64,000 nucleotides of DNA from Nesterenkonia muleiensis (GTDB lineage: Bacteria > Actinomycetota > Actinomycetes > Actinomycetales > Micrococcaceae), in assembly GCF_003600155.1 (NCBI RefSeq), contig NZ_QWLD01000038.1, forward strand, positions 1 through 64,000, in the 5' to 3' direction. A program made the position numbers and the translations under genes. Numbering within the stretch: position 1 is the first letter of the stretch; every line of letters begins with the position of its first letter. This document shows positions 26,218-37,225 of this stretch, one piece after another. The notes beneath the pieces were generated by a model. It was not told the DNA's origin. It saw only the letters and a list, made by a program, of their open reading frames with translations, and did not search any database.

Positions 26218-26721
26218 ATGTCTGAATACGTGGCCAGGGGTGTCCTGCACATCCACTCGGCACCCAGCGCGCTCTGCCCCCATGCCGAATGGGCAGTGGC
26301 GTCCGTTGTTGATGCCCGGGTTGATTTCACCTGGACAGAGCAGCCTGCTGCGCCCGGAACCCACCGTACAGAGCTGAGCTGGCAAGGTGCCCAGGGTCTC
26401 GGTGCCAAGCTCGCCTCCGCGCTGCGTTCATTGGGGCATCTGCGCTTTGAGGTCACTGAGGGGCCCACGCCGGGCTGTGACGGCTCCCGGTGGTCGCACA
26501 CCCCTGACCTTGGCATCTTCCACGCGACTGTCGACACTGCCGGGAACATTATGGTGTCTGAAGACCGCATCCGCTATGCCTACGAGCTCGGGGCCGGGGA
26601 TCCCACCGTGATGTACCAGGAGCTTTCGCTGGCGCTCGGCGAAGCCTGGGACGAAGAACTGGAACCGTTCCGCCATGCTGCCGAAGGAGCTCCGGTCCGC
26701 TGGCTTTCCCACGTCGGTTGA
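26218..26721 (+). CDS. DUF3145 family protein
   Basis: 167 residues from ATG 26218, where GGAGG lies 6 nt upstream; ATG 26212 is an alternative. Begins MSEYVARGVLHIHSAPSALC. Trp/His-rich with two short domains and no membrane segment. The family is restricted to actinobacteria and has no known function. TAAGAT near 26130 could be its -10 element. It converges on fabF; the 90-bp gap is filled by a hairpin repeat. Confidence 0.85.
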   Translation: MSEYVARGVLHIHSAPSALCPHAEWAVASVVDARVDFTWTEQPAAPGTHRTELSWQGAQGLGAKLASALRSLGHLRFEVTEGPTPGCDGSRWSHTPDLGIFHATVDTAGNIMVSEDRIRYAYELGAGDPTVMYQELSLALGEAWDEELEPFRHAAEGAPVRWLSHVG

Positions 26722-26811
26722 TTTTCCGCCGCCGGGACTGCCTCAGGTAGGAGTGAAGGCCAGCGCCAACTCGCCGAGAGCGTGGCGGGGTTTCCCCGCC
26801 CGCGGGATGGA
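26722..26811 (-). repeat. 3'-hairpin repeat after fabF
   Basis: Read from the fabF stop: ATCCCGCGGGCGGGG, stem GGCGGGG-AAA-CCCCGCC, spacer CGCTCTCGGC, then GGCGCTGGCCTTCACTCC and CCTGAGG. A further GTCCCGGCGG follows. The same order and orientation relative to the upstream gene as the other copies. Confidence 0.7.
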
Positions 26812-28056
26812 CTACACAGTCCTGAACGCGGCCACCGCATTGTGACCGCCGAAGCCGAAGCTGGAGCAGATTCCGATCTGCTCACCTGGGTCCAGATCGC
26901 GTGCGCTGCCAGCGACCACATCGAGCGGGATCTCCGGATCCTGATTGTCCAGATTGATGGTCACCGGGGCTTTTCGCTCGGCCAGCGCCTTGACCGTCAG
27001 CACGGACTCGACCGCTCCAGCGGCGCCCAAGAGGTGACCGGTCTGTGATTTGGTGGCAGAGACGCACACCTCGTCGAGATGGTTGCCGAAGACGGCCTTC
27101 ATGGCGGTGTACTCCGGCACATCGCCCAGCGGGGTGGAGGTGGCGTGCGCGTTGACATGGGTCACATCCTGCACAGAGGCTGACGCTGAGGCCAGTGCCC
27201 GGCGCAGGGCGCGGGTCGCGCCGAGTCCGTCCGGGTCAGGCGCAGTGATGTGGTGGGCATCGGAGGTGACCGCGCCGCCGGCCAGTTCGGCGTAGATGGT
27301 GGCACCGCGGGCCCTGGCGTGCTCTTCGGTCTCGATGACCAGCGCACCAGCACCTTCGCCCATGACGAAACCGTCGCGGTCCACGTCATAGGGGCGGGAG
27401 GCCGCACCCGGGTCGTCATTGCGGCGGGAGAGCGCCTGCATATTGGCGAAGGCAGCCAGCGGCAGTGGGTGGATGGCGGCTTCGGTGCCGCCGGCCATCA
27501 CCACGTCCACATCACCGGTGCTAAGCATGTCCAGGGCCATGATCAGAGCCTCCACACCTGAGGCACAGGCCGATACTGCTGTGCGCGCCCCGGCTTTGGC
27601 TCCCAGCTCCAAGCTGATCGCTCCGGAAGCGCCGTTGGGCATCAGCATCGGGACAGTCATCGGCAACACCCTGCGGGGGCCCTTTTCGCGCAGGGTGTCC
27701 CAGGAGTCCAGCAGAGTCCAGACCCCACCGATACCCGTGGCGAAGCTGACACCGACCCGCTCCCCATCGAGCTCCGCACCCTGGAGACCTGCATCGGCCC
27801 AGGCTTCTCGGGCGGCGACCATGCCGAGCTGGGTCGAGCGGTCCATCCGCCGGGTCTCCGGACGAGCGAGCACCTCGGCAGGCTCCACGGCGACCTCTGC
27901 GGCGAAGGTCACCGGCAGCTGATACTTCTCCACCCAGTCCTGCTGAAGGGTCTTGGCGCCGGCGGTCCCGGCCAAGGCGGCGTCCCAGGTGCTCGGCACA
28001 TCACCCCCGAGAGGAGTGGTGGCACCGAGTCCGGTGATGACTAGACGGCGTGACAT
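26812..28056 (-). CDS. fabF: 3-oxoacyl-ACP synthase II (FabF)
   Basis: 414 residues, a thiolase-fold condensing enzyme. Active-site Cys in VSACASGVEALIMAL, His in NAHATSTPLGD and His in TKSQTGHLLGAAGAVE. It elongates acyl-ACP with malonyl-ACP. Last gene of fabD-fabH-acpP-fabF, 52 bp after acpP. Confidence 0.96.
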   Translation of the reverse strand: MSRRLVITGLGATTPLGGDVPSTWDAALAGTAGAKTLQQDWVEKYQLPVTFAAEVAVEPAEVLARPETRRMDRSTQLGMVAAREAWADAGLQGAELDGERVGVSFATGIGGVWTLLDSWDTLREKGPRRVLPMTVPMLMPNGASGAISLELGAKAGARTAVSACASGVEALIMALDMLSTGDVDVVMAGGTEAAIHPLPLAAFANMQALSRRNDDPGAASRPYDVDRDGFVMGEGAGALVIETEEHARARGATIYAELAGGAVTSDAHHITAPDPDGLGATRALRRALASASASVQDVTHVNAHATSTPLGDVPEYTAMKAVFGNHLDEVCVSATKSQTGHLLGAAGAVESVLTVKALAERKAPVTINLDNQDPEIPLDVVAGSARDLDPGEQIGICSSFGFGGHNAVAAFRTV

Positions 28057-28108
28057 GGGATTACCTCGTAAAGGTCGCGGGCAGCGGGTCGGTCAGCGGG
28101 CTGGAAAC

Positions 28109-28354
28109 TTAGCCCTGGGCGTTGGCGATGTACTCGACGGCGTCGCCCACGGTGGTCAGATTCTTGACCTCCTCATCGGGGATCTTGACGTCGAACTTCT
28201 CCTCAGCGTTGACCACAATGGTCATCATGGAGATGGAGTCGATGTCCAGGTCCTCGGTGAAGGACTTCTCCAGCTGGACCTCTTCGGTCTCCAAGCCGGT
28301 CTCCTCCTCCACGATCTCAGCGAGTCCGGCGAGGATTGCATTCTTGTCAGCCAC
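28109..28354 (-). CDS. acpP: Acyl carrier protein
   Basis: 81 residues, strongly acidic. The phosphopantetheine Ser lies in DLDIDSISMM; DSIS replaces the commoner DSL. Carries growing acyl chains between the FabH and FabF genes on either side. 57 bp separate it from fabH. Confidence 0.96.
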   Translation of the reverse strand: MADKNAILAGLAEIVEEETGLETEEVQLEKSFTEDLDIDSISMMTIVVNAEEKFDVKIPDEEVKNLTTVGDAVEYIANAQG

Positions 28355-28411
28355 TGTGGGCTCCTCTCATATGTTGCGGATTGTGTGGTGCAAAATCGTG
28401 CATGTCTAAAC

Positions 28412-29476
28412 TTACGGGATTCGGATGACTTGGGCCCCGTAGACCAGCCCCGCGCCGAACCCGATCTGCAGCGCCAAGCCTCCGGAGATCTCCGGGTTCT
28501 CCGCGCGCAGCCGGTGCAGCGCCAGCGGGATGGAGGCCGCCGAAGTGTTGCCGGCATCAACGATGTCCCGTCCCACCAGGACATGGTGAGGAAGCTTCAG
28601 CTGTTTGGCGAGTTCGTCGATGATCCGGATATTGGCCTGATGCGGAACGAAAGCCGTCAGGTCCGAAGCGGCGATACCTGCTTCCTCCAGAGCCTGCTTG
28701 GCCACTTTGGCCATCTCCCAGACCGCCCAGCGGAACACGGTCTGCCCGTCCTGGCGCAGGGTGGGCCAGAATTTCTGCTCACGGTCCAGCAGCGTTGCCG
28801 CATCGCCTGTGGTTTGAGCGTCGAACAGCGCATCGCGCAGCCGCAGCAGGGAGTTGTCCATGGAGACCGCCGTCCACTTCTCACCGTTGGAGCCGATCAC
28901 TGAGGCGGAGATTCCCGGACTGTCGGAGGGTCCGACGACCACTGCGCCCGCGCCGTCACCGAGTAGGAAGCTGATGGAACGCTCATAGTTGTCGATGAAG
29001 TCTGAGAGCTTCTCCACGCCGACTACCAGGACATGCTCGGCGTGGCCGGAGCGGACCAGCGCGTCGGCCTGGGCGATGCCGTAGCAGTACCCTGCGCAGG
29101 CTGCGGAGATGTCGTAGGCAGCTGCCGGTGTGGCACCGATCCGGTCCGCCAGCTCCGCCGCGGCCGAAGGCGTCTGGTAGGGGTGGGTCACCGTGGAGAC
29201 CAGTACGGTGTCCACCTGAGAGCCCTCGATTCCGGCGTCCTCCAGGGCTTCGGCAGCGGCTTTCTCGGCCATATCTACCACCGAGACCTCCGCCGGCGCC
29301 CGGTGTCGGGTGACAATGCCGGTGCGCTGGCGGATCCACTCATCGGAAGAATCGATCCATTGGCAGATCTGTTCGTTGTCGATCAGAAGCTCAGGGCGGT
29401 GGATGCCCAGGCCGAGCACTGCGGTGGCGTCGACGGGTGTGGTCGGTGTCAGAGTGATGGTCGCTGGTGTGGTCAC
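28412..29476 (-). CDS. fabH: 3-oxoacyl-ACP synthase III (FabH)
   Basis: 354 residues from GTG. Active-site Cys in SAACAGYCYGIAQ, His in AFVPHQANIRIID and Asn in DAGNTSAASIPLAL. It starts fatty-acid synthesis by condensing a short acyl-CoA with malonyl-ACP. In Gram-positives that make branched chains it accepts branched primers, which is likely but unproven here. 43 bp after fabD. Confidence 0.96.
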   Translation of the reverse strand: MTTPATITLTPTTPVDATAVLGLGIHRPELLIDNEQICQWIDSSDEWIRQRTGIVTRHRAPAEVSVVDMAEKAAAEALEDAGIEGSQVDTVLVSTVTHPYQTPSAAAELADRIGATPAAAYDISAACAGYCYGIAQADALVRSGHAEHVLVVGVEKLSDFIDNYERSISFLLGDGAGAVVVGPSDSPGISASVIGSNGEKWTAVSMDNSLLRLRDALFDAQTTGDAATLLDREQKFWPTLRQDGQTVFRWAVWEMAKVAKQALEEAGIAASDLTAFVPHQANIRIIDELAKQLKLPHHVLVGRDIVDAGNTSAASIPLALHRLRAENPEISGGLALQIGFGAGLVYGAQVIRIP

Positions 29477-29519
29477 TGTGCGTCTCTTCGGCTCGGAGGT
29501 GTTCAGGCGGTCGTGGTCG

Positions 29520-30455
29520 TCAAGCGCTGTGTTCGGCGATGAAGTCTGCGGCGGCGCTGAGATCGGCAGGTGATTTCACCGCGAGGGTCTTGGTGCCTTT
29601 CAACCCGCGTTTGGCAAGTCCGCTCAGCGTGCCCCCGGGCAGCAGTTCCAGGACCCCGGTCACCCCGGCGGTGCGCATCGCTTCCATGCACTGATCCCAG
29701 CGAACTGGGCGGGTGACCTGGTCGACGATCCGGCTGAGCACCTCTGGGCCGGCATGGACCTGTGCCCCATCCCGGTTGGAGAGCAGGGCCGCAGAGGTGT
29801 CAGCGGCTCGCACCGACTCGGAGGCAGCCGCGAGCACCTCTTGGGCAGGCGCCATGTATTCGGTGTGGAAAGCCCCCGCGACTTTCAGCGGGATGACCCG
29901 TGTCCTGGTTGGAGGATTCTCTGCCAGCTGATCGATGCTGGCTTGGGCGCCGGCGGCCACGATCTGCCCGCCCCCGTTGACATTGGCCGGGGTCAGCCCG
30001 GAAGCTTCGATGCTGGCGAGCACCTCATCCTCCACACCGCCGAGCACGGCGGCCATCCCAGAGGGAGCGGCGGCCGCGGCCTCGGCCATCGCACGGGCAC
30101 GTACCGCGATCAGCTCCAGAGCCTGACGGGGACTCAGCGCCCCGGCCAGTGTGGCCGCGGGGATCTCGCCCACCGAGTGGCCGGAGACCAGCACTTTGTC
30201 GCCCATATCGGCCAGGCGCTGCGGTGTCAGGCCCAATGACTGCGCTGACAGCAGCGAGGCTGCGACAATCAGCGGCTGAGCCACGGCAGTGTCGCGGATG
30301 GTGTCTTCGTCGGAGGCGGTGCCGTGCGCGGTGAGGTCTGTGCCTGCATACTCTGAGAACTCCACCAGGAGGTCGGCGGCTTCCTGGTCTTCAAGCCACT
30401 CAGTCAGCAGGCCGGGGGTCTGGGAGCCCTGTCCCGGGCATACGATCGCTAGCAC
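29520..30455 (-). CDS. fabD: Malonyl-CoA:ACP transacylase (FabD)
   Basis: 311 residues from GTG 30455, with AAGGTGGAGG just upstream; the frame is open further, but the family starts at LAIVCPGQGSQ. Active-site Ser in GHSVGEIPAATLAG, Arg in AVRARAMAEA, and His in VAGAFHTEYMAP. It loads malonyl onto ACP. First gene of the operon, directly downstream of its likely regulator. Confidence 0.95.
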   Translation of the reverse strand: MLAIVCPGQGSQTPGLLTEWLEDQEAADLLVEFSEYAGTDLTAHGTASDEDTIRDTAVAQPLIVAASLLSAQSLGLTPQRLADMGDKVLVSGHSVGEIPAATLAGALSPRQALELIAVRARAMAEAAAAAPSGMAAVLGGVEDEVLASIEASGLTPANVNGGGQIVAAGAQASIDQLAENPPTRTRVIPLKVAGAFHTEYMAPAQEVLAAASESVRAADTSAALLSNRDGAQVHAGPEVLSRIVDQVTRPVRWDQCMEAMRTAGVTGVLELLPGGTLSGLAKRGLKGTKTLAVKSPADLSAAADFIAEHSA

Positions 30456-30482
30456 AGCCTCCACCTTTCCATTACCCGGGTG

Positions 30483-30498
30483 TGAACATCCCTGTTCA
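30483..30498. promoter_or_regulatory. Candidate regulator-binding palindrome at the fabD promoter
   Basis: TGAACA-TCCC-TGTTCA is a perfect 6-bp inverted repeat, 28 nt before the fabD start. GTGAAC half-sites recur at 30482-30487 and 30518-30523. A TATATA near 30527-30532 could be the -10. In Streptomyces coelicolor the PucR-like FasR activates the fab operon from its promoter, so this is a plausible operator for the adjacent regulator. Confidence 0.4.
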
Positions 30499-30534
30499 GG
30501 GAGACCATGTCCGCGGAGTGAACTTGTATATACC

Positions 30535-31710
30535 CTACAACCGGCCCAGGGAGAGCGCAGTCTGGAGCACATAGGCGTCCCGTGGTTCCATCGGATCCCA
30601 GCCGGTGACTTCAGTGACGCGCTTGAGCCGGTAGCGCACTGTATTGGTGTGGACGAACAGTTCACGGGCGGTGGCCTCCAGTGAGTGCCCGGCGTTGACA
30701 TAGCTGTCCACCGTTTCCAGCAGCCCGTGACCGGCAGCATCCAGCGGAGTGTAGATTCTGGTGGTCAGTGAGTCTTTCGCATGAGGGTCGCCGGCCAGGG
30801 CGCGTTCAGGCAGCAGCTCCTCGGCGGCTGCCGGTCTGGGGGCCCGGCTCCAGGCCGGCACGGCGGAGTACCCGGCGAAGGCCGACTGTGCACTCCGGGA
30901 GGCTCCGGAGATGGGGCCCTCGTGCTCGGAGTAGACCACCGGGCCTTCACCGAAGTGCGGGAGCACGCGGTTCAGCCCCTCATCCAGGCTGGTGACCCCT
31001 CCCAGCAGAAGGATCAGTCGGTCGCCCTGTACCCCGACCACGGCATCGGTGGCGAAGCGCACGCACTGCCGGCGCAGATGGGACAGGAACACGGCGTCGC
31101 TCTGATCAGGTGCGGCACCGACCACCACGACGACGCCGGCGCCGGACTGCCAGCCCACGGCGGCAGCTCGGGAGGCGACCTGCTCCACCGGCTCCGCCCT
31201 GAGCACCGCGTCCACCAGCAGTGCTTCGAGACGGGAGTCCCAGGCGCCTCTGGATTCGGCGGCGCGAGCGTAGACGTCTGCGATGGCGAAGGCCACTTCG
31301 CGAGAGTAGCGCAGCACCGCTTCCAGCATGGGCGGCTGATCCTGCTCAGGCATCAGGCCTGGCAGCCTGGACTCCACAGCCTCCACAATGGTGCGGATCA
31401 GCTGCAGGGCGCGCTGCAGGCTGATGGTGCGCATCAGGTCTGTGGGGGCGGGTCCCAGCAGCTCATTGACCAGTGGGAGTGAGCGGGCTGCAGGGTCCTG
31501 CAGCCAGTTGGCCAGACCCGCTATCCCTCGCTGGGCGATCAGCCGCAGCGAGGCCCGCTCCTCGGTGGAGAGTTGGCTGTACCAGCTCAGCCGGGACTCC
31601 AAGTGCTGCCCCACCTCAGTGGTCAGCAGTCCAATATTGCTGCGCAGCACCTCCAGGGCCTCCTCGGAGACCCGAACCGTCTCAGGAAGCCGTCCTGTGT
31701 CAACACTCAT
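30535..31710 (-). CDS. PucR/CdaR-type regulator of fatty-acid synthesis (FasR-like)
   Basis: 391 residues. The C-terminal helix-turn-helix of the PucR family (HTH_30) reads LEATARELFVHTNTVRYRLKR (split at about 345-365). The N-terminal 200 residues form the usual helical sensory region; a GGDEF-like degenerate middle domain follows. The position between aceE and fabD is conserved in actinobacteria; the Streptomyces coelicolor homologue FasR activates the fab operon. Ligand unknown. A few bases separate its stop from the fabD promoter. Confidence 0.88.
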   Translation of the reverse strand: MSVDTGRLPETVRVSEEALEVLRSNIGLLTTEVGQHLESRLSWYSQLSTEERASLRLIAQRGIAGLANWLQDPAARSLPLVNELLGPAPTDLMRTISLQRALQLIRTIVEAVESRLPGLMPEQDQPPMLEAVLRYSREVAFAIADVYARAAESRGAWDSRLEALLVDAVLRAEPVEQVASRAAAVGWQSGAGVVVVVGAAPDQSDAVFLSHLRRQCVRFATDAVVGVQGDRLILLLGGVTSLDEGLNRVLPHFGEGPVVYSEHEGPISGASRSAQSAFAGYSAVPAWSRAPRPAAAEELLPERALAGDPHAKDSLTTRIYTPLDAAGHGLLETVDSYVNAGHSLEATARELFVHTNTVRYRLKRVTEVTGWDPMEPRDAYVLQTALSLGRL

Positions 31711-31759
31711 ATCGACTGAGCTTACGTTGTCGAATCTCTACAAACTACCGATTGCCCTC

Positions 31760-31826
31760 TGTGGACGGGAGGCCCGCGGAAACACGGCCGAGCGCGTGGC
31801 GGAGTTTCCCCGTCCGCGGGACCGGC
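31760..31826 (-). repeat. 3'-hairpin repeat after aceE
   Basis: Read from the aceE stop: GGTCCCGCGGACGGGG, loop AAA, CTCCGCC (one mismatch and one wobble), CGCGCTCGGCC, then a diverged second part. The weakest full-position copy. Confidence 0.6.
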
Positions 31827-34553
<2,727 letters not shown>

Positions 34554-34725
34554 AATGGGCACCTTTCTGAGGTTGTCGTACCTGCCCCGCTGATGTGCAG
34601 GGCTGTTCGAGGTCTTGGCCTGGCCCGTGCAGGTGGCGGGCAGACCCGGTGTTGTGGGCAACTCTACCGGTTTCATAATGTGTCGTACTTACCGCTGAGC
34701 GCGAATTCCGCGTAACGTGGACTCC

Positions 34726-35163
34726 GTGGGACAGAATTACGATGCCGCCACGAACGTTGTAGACCAGAAGAGTCTGCTGGACGAACTCGGCTTGCAGCCC
34801 GATTCGCTGGTGCAGGAGATCGGTGCTGACAGCGACGTTGACCATGCCTTGCGCGATGCGCTGGACGATCTTCTCGACGAGCCGCTCATTGACGAGGACG
34901 AGCAGGAGGTCGTCGACGCGGTGCTGCTGTGGTTCCGCGATGGGGACGATGATCTCACCGATGCCTTAGTGGATGCCCTGACCACGTTGGATGAGGACGG
35001 GGTGGTCTGGCTGATGACTCCGCGCTCCGGCAGGCCCGGCTACGTTCCTCCGGTGGAGATCCAGGTCTCGGCCACTGATGCAGGACTGCACGGCACCTCC
35101 TCCGCAGGGGTGAGTGCGGACTGGTCGGCCAACCGCCTGGTCCACCGCAAGTCCTGGTCATAG
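34726..35163 (+). CDS. DUF3052 family protein
   Basis: 145 residues from GTG 34726, 7 nt after TAACGT (34713-34718), which suggests a leaderless start; GTG 34717 is the other choice. Very acidic (DALDDLLDEPLIDEDEQE) with the conserved GRPGYVPPVEIQ near 105. Actinobacterial family of unknown role, kept beside aceE and an AhpE-type peroxiredoxin in mycobacteria as well. No catalytic residues seen. Confidence 0.85.
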   Translation: MGQNYDAATNVVDQKSLLDELGLQPDSLVQEIGADSDVDHALRDALDDLLDEPLIDEDEQEVVDAVLLWFRDGDDDLTDALVDALTTLDEDGVVWLMTPRSGRPGYVPPVEIQVSATDAGLHGTSSAGVSADWSANRLVHRKSWS

Positions 35164-35174
35164 GCTGGCACCCG

Positions 35175-35645
35175 GTGGACACCGCACGACGGCGCCCCGT
35201 GCCCGGGCAGCCCGCGCCCTGGTTTGTGCTGCGCAACCAACACGGTGAATCCGTTGAGCTGGCAGCACTGGCAGGGGCACCGGCGGTGGTGATGTTCTTC
35301 CCTTTGGCCTTCAGCCGGGTCTGCGGCGCCGAGCTGTCGGAGATCATGGGGCGCTGGGCGGAATTCGCCGAACTCCGTGCCAGGCTGCTGGCGGTCTCCT
35401 GCGACTCAGTGCACACTCTGAGGGCCTTCGCCGACGAGCTGGGCGGTGTGCCCTTCGACCTGCTGAGCGACTTCTGGCCCCATGGCGCGGTCTCTGATGA
35501 CTATGGCGCTTTTGACCAGCGGCAGGGATTCCCGGCCCGGGAGACCTTTGTGCTCGATGCTGAGCTCACGGTGCGGCACAGGGTCTCCGCCGCCCACGAC
35601 CACGCCCGGGACCTGGACCAGGTGCTCGGCGCGCTGAGGATGTAG
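35175..35645 (+). CDS. AhpE-type 1-Cys peroxiredoxin
   Basis: 156 residues from GTG. Thioredoxin fold with the peroxidatic Cys in FFPLAFSRVCGAEL, where the usual Thr three before Cys is Ser, and the supporting Arg in FPARETFVLDAE. It reduces hydroperoxides. The position after DUF3052 is conserved in actinobacteria. It starts 11 bp after that gene. Confidence 0.88.
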   Translation: MDTARRRPVPGQPAPWFVLRNQHGESVELAALAGAPAVVMFFPLAFSRVCGAELSEIMGRWAEFAELRARLLAVSCDSVHTLRAFADELGGVPFDLLSDFWPHGAVSDDYGAFDQRQGFPARETFVLDAELTVRHRVSAAHDHARDLDQVLGALRM

Positions 35646-35648
35646 AAC

Positions 35649-36668
35649 GTGCCACCCAGATCAGGCCGACGCGGTCCAGCGGGCCGAACAGCCTCAGCAG
35701 GAACCGACTTCCGGGCCGTTGAGCCTGCCCCGCTGATCCTCCTGAAGGGCTCCGAGGACTACGTCGCCGCCCGGGCCCTGGACCGTGTCAAAGCGGGGCT
35801 GAAGGCTCAGCACGCTGCCCTGGAGTACACCCGCCTCGATGTCTCGGCAGCCACTGCCGGAGAACTCGCCACCCTAGCTTCGCCCTCGCTCTTCGGCGAG
35901 CCCCGGCTGATCCTGGCCGAGGATCTCGCGGAGATGAACGAGACCTTTCTGGAAGATGCGCTGCGCTTCCTGGAGGAACCGGCAGACCCGGAGGTCACCC
36001 TGGTCCTGCGGCACAGCGGTGGCAACCGCGGTAAGAAGCTGCTCGACGCGGTGAGTTCCCAAGGCGTCGTCGTCGACTGCTCCCCTGTGAAGAGCGACGG
36101 CGACAAGCTCGACTTCGTGCGTCAGGAGTTCCGGGACCAGGCTCGCAGCATCCACCCCGAAGCGGCGAGGGCTCTGGTGGCCGCCGCCGGCTCAACCCTC
36201 TCCGACCTCGGCAGCGCGGCGAGTCAGCTGATGCGTGATGTGCCCACGGATATCACCGCTGAGCATGTGGAGAAGTACTTCGGGGGCAGGGTGGAGGCCT
36301 CGGCCTTCAAAGTTGCCGATGCGGCCTTCGCCGGGCGGGGAGAGGCCGCGCTGCGCCTGTACCGCCATGCCGTGGCCACCGGAGTCTCGCCGGTGGCTGT
36401 GACCGCAGCACTGGCGATGAAGGCCAGGCAGGTCGCCGCCCTGGTGGACCACCGCGGAGCGCAGGGGGAGTTGGCCAAGACTCTGAAGATGGCGCCGTGG
36501 CAGCTCAAGCAGGCCTCTGAGACCGCGCGGCGGTGGTCCCCGCGCGCGGCCGCCGATGCGGTCGAGGCGGTGGCTCAAGCCGATGCTGAGGTCAAAGGCG
36601 TCTCACGGACTCCCGAATACGCCGTGGAGAAGGCCATCGGGGCAATCTCTGGTAAGATTCATGGCTAG
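35649..36668 (+). CDS. holA: DNA polymerase III subunit delta
   Basis: 339 residues from GTG 35649. Divergent AAA+ clamp-loader fold: PLILLKGSEDYVAARAL at the start, FGEPRLILAEDL, and a helical C-terminal collar domain with ALAMKARQVAALV. It opens the beta clamp. Three bp after the peroxiredoxin stop. A TAAGAT hexamer (36653-36658) within its 3' end may be the rpsT promoter. Confidence 0.92.
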   Translation: MPPRSGRRGPAGRTASAGTDFRAVEPAPLILLKGSEDYVAARALDRVKAGLKAQHAALEYTRLDVSAATAGELATLASPSLFGEPRLILAEDLAEMNETFLEDALRFLEEPADPEVTLVLRHSGGNRGKKLLDAVSSQGVVVDCSPVKSDGDKLDFVRQEFRDQARSIHPEAARALVAAAGSTLSDLGSAASQLMRDVPTDITAEHVEKYFGGRVEASAFKVADAAFAGRGEAALRLYRHAVATGVSPVAVTAALAMKARQVAALVDHRGAQGELAKTLKMAPWQLKQASETARRWSPRAAADAVEAVAQADAEVKGVSRTPEYAVEKAIGAISGKIHG

Positions 36669-36873
36669 TGTCTAGGGTCCGGTTCAGGGTCCTGCGCTGC
36701 CTGACGACGGCAATCAGCACGCTGAGCTCATGGGCCCCTCTACCTGAAGAGTCCAGCGTGAATCGCCAAGGTGCCCCACACCACTGAAAACTTCCGCCGT
36801 CGTGACGTCCGCCGTGCGGTGGATACAGGCAGTGCTCGTCATGACAAACACAAGAAGCTAAGGAAACACACCT
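36666..36873 (+). promoter_or_regulatory. Long leader of rpsT
   Basis: About 205 nt lie between holA and rpsT. ACGACGGC (36704-36711) pairs with GCCGTCGT (36796-36803). No gene is visible. A candidate for S20 leader regulation, weaker than the rplS case. Confidence 0.35.
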
Positions 36874-37134
36874 GTGGCAAATATCAAGTCCCAGAAGAAG
36901 CGCATCCTCACCAACGAGAAGGCCCGCCTGCGGAACCAGGCGGTGAAGTCCGAGCTGAAGACTGCCATCAAGAAGGTCCGCAAGGCCGCAGCCTCCGGCG
37001 ACAGGGACGCCGCTGCGGCCGCCCAGCGGGAAGCTTCCCGCAAGCTCGACAAGGCCGTCTCCAAAGGCGTGATCCACAAGAACCAGGCTGCCAACCGCAA
37101 GTCCGGCCTCGCTCACATGGTGCAGAGCGTCTGA
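36874..37134 (+). CDS. rpsT: 30S ribosomal protein S20
   Basis: 86 residues from GTG, with AAGGAAAC upstream. Lys/Arg/Ala-rich helical bundle: [20 protein letters not shown] and the end [15 protein letters not shown]. Binds 16S rRNA. Monocistronic, with a long leader and its own terminator. Confidence 0.97.
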   Translation: MANIKSQKKRILTNEKARLRNQAVKSELKTAIKKVRKAAASGDRDAAAAAQREASRKLDKAVSKGVIHKNQAANRKSGLAHMVQSV

Positions 37135-37150
37135 CTTCTCATCCTGCAGC

Positions 37151-37185
37151 GGGGCCTCGCACGTCACTGTGTCGTGCGGGGCCCT
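37151..37185 (+). terminator. Terminator after rpsT
   Basis: Arms GGGGCCTCGCACG (37151-37163) and CGTGCGGGGCCCT (37173-37185) form a 13-bp stem with two wobble pairs and a 9-nt loop, 16 nt past the stop. Only a short CGCTCT follows. Confidence 0.7.
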
Positions 37186-37225
37186 CGCTCTAGAATGACC
37201 CCTATGCGAAGGACGGATTGAACAC

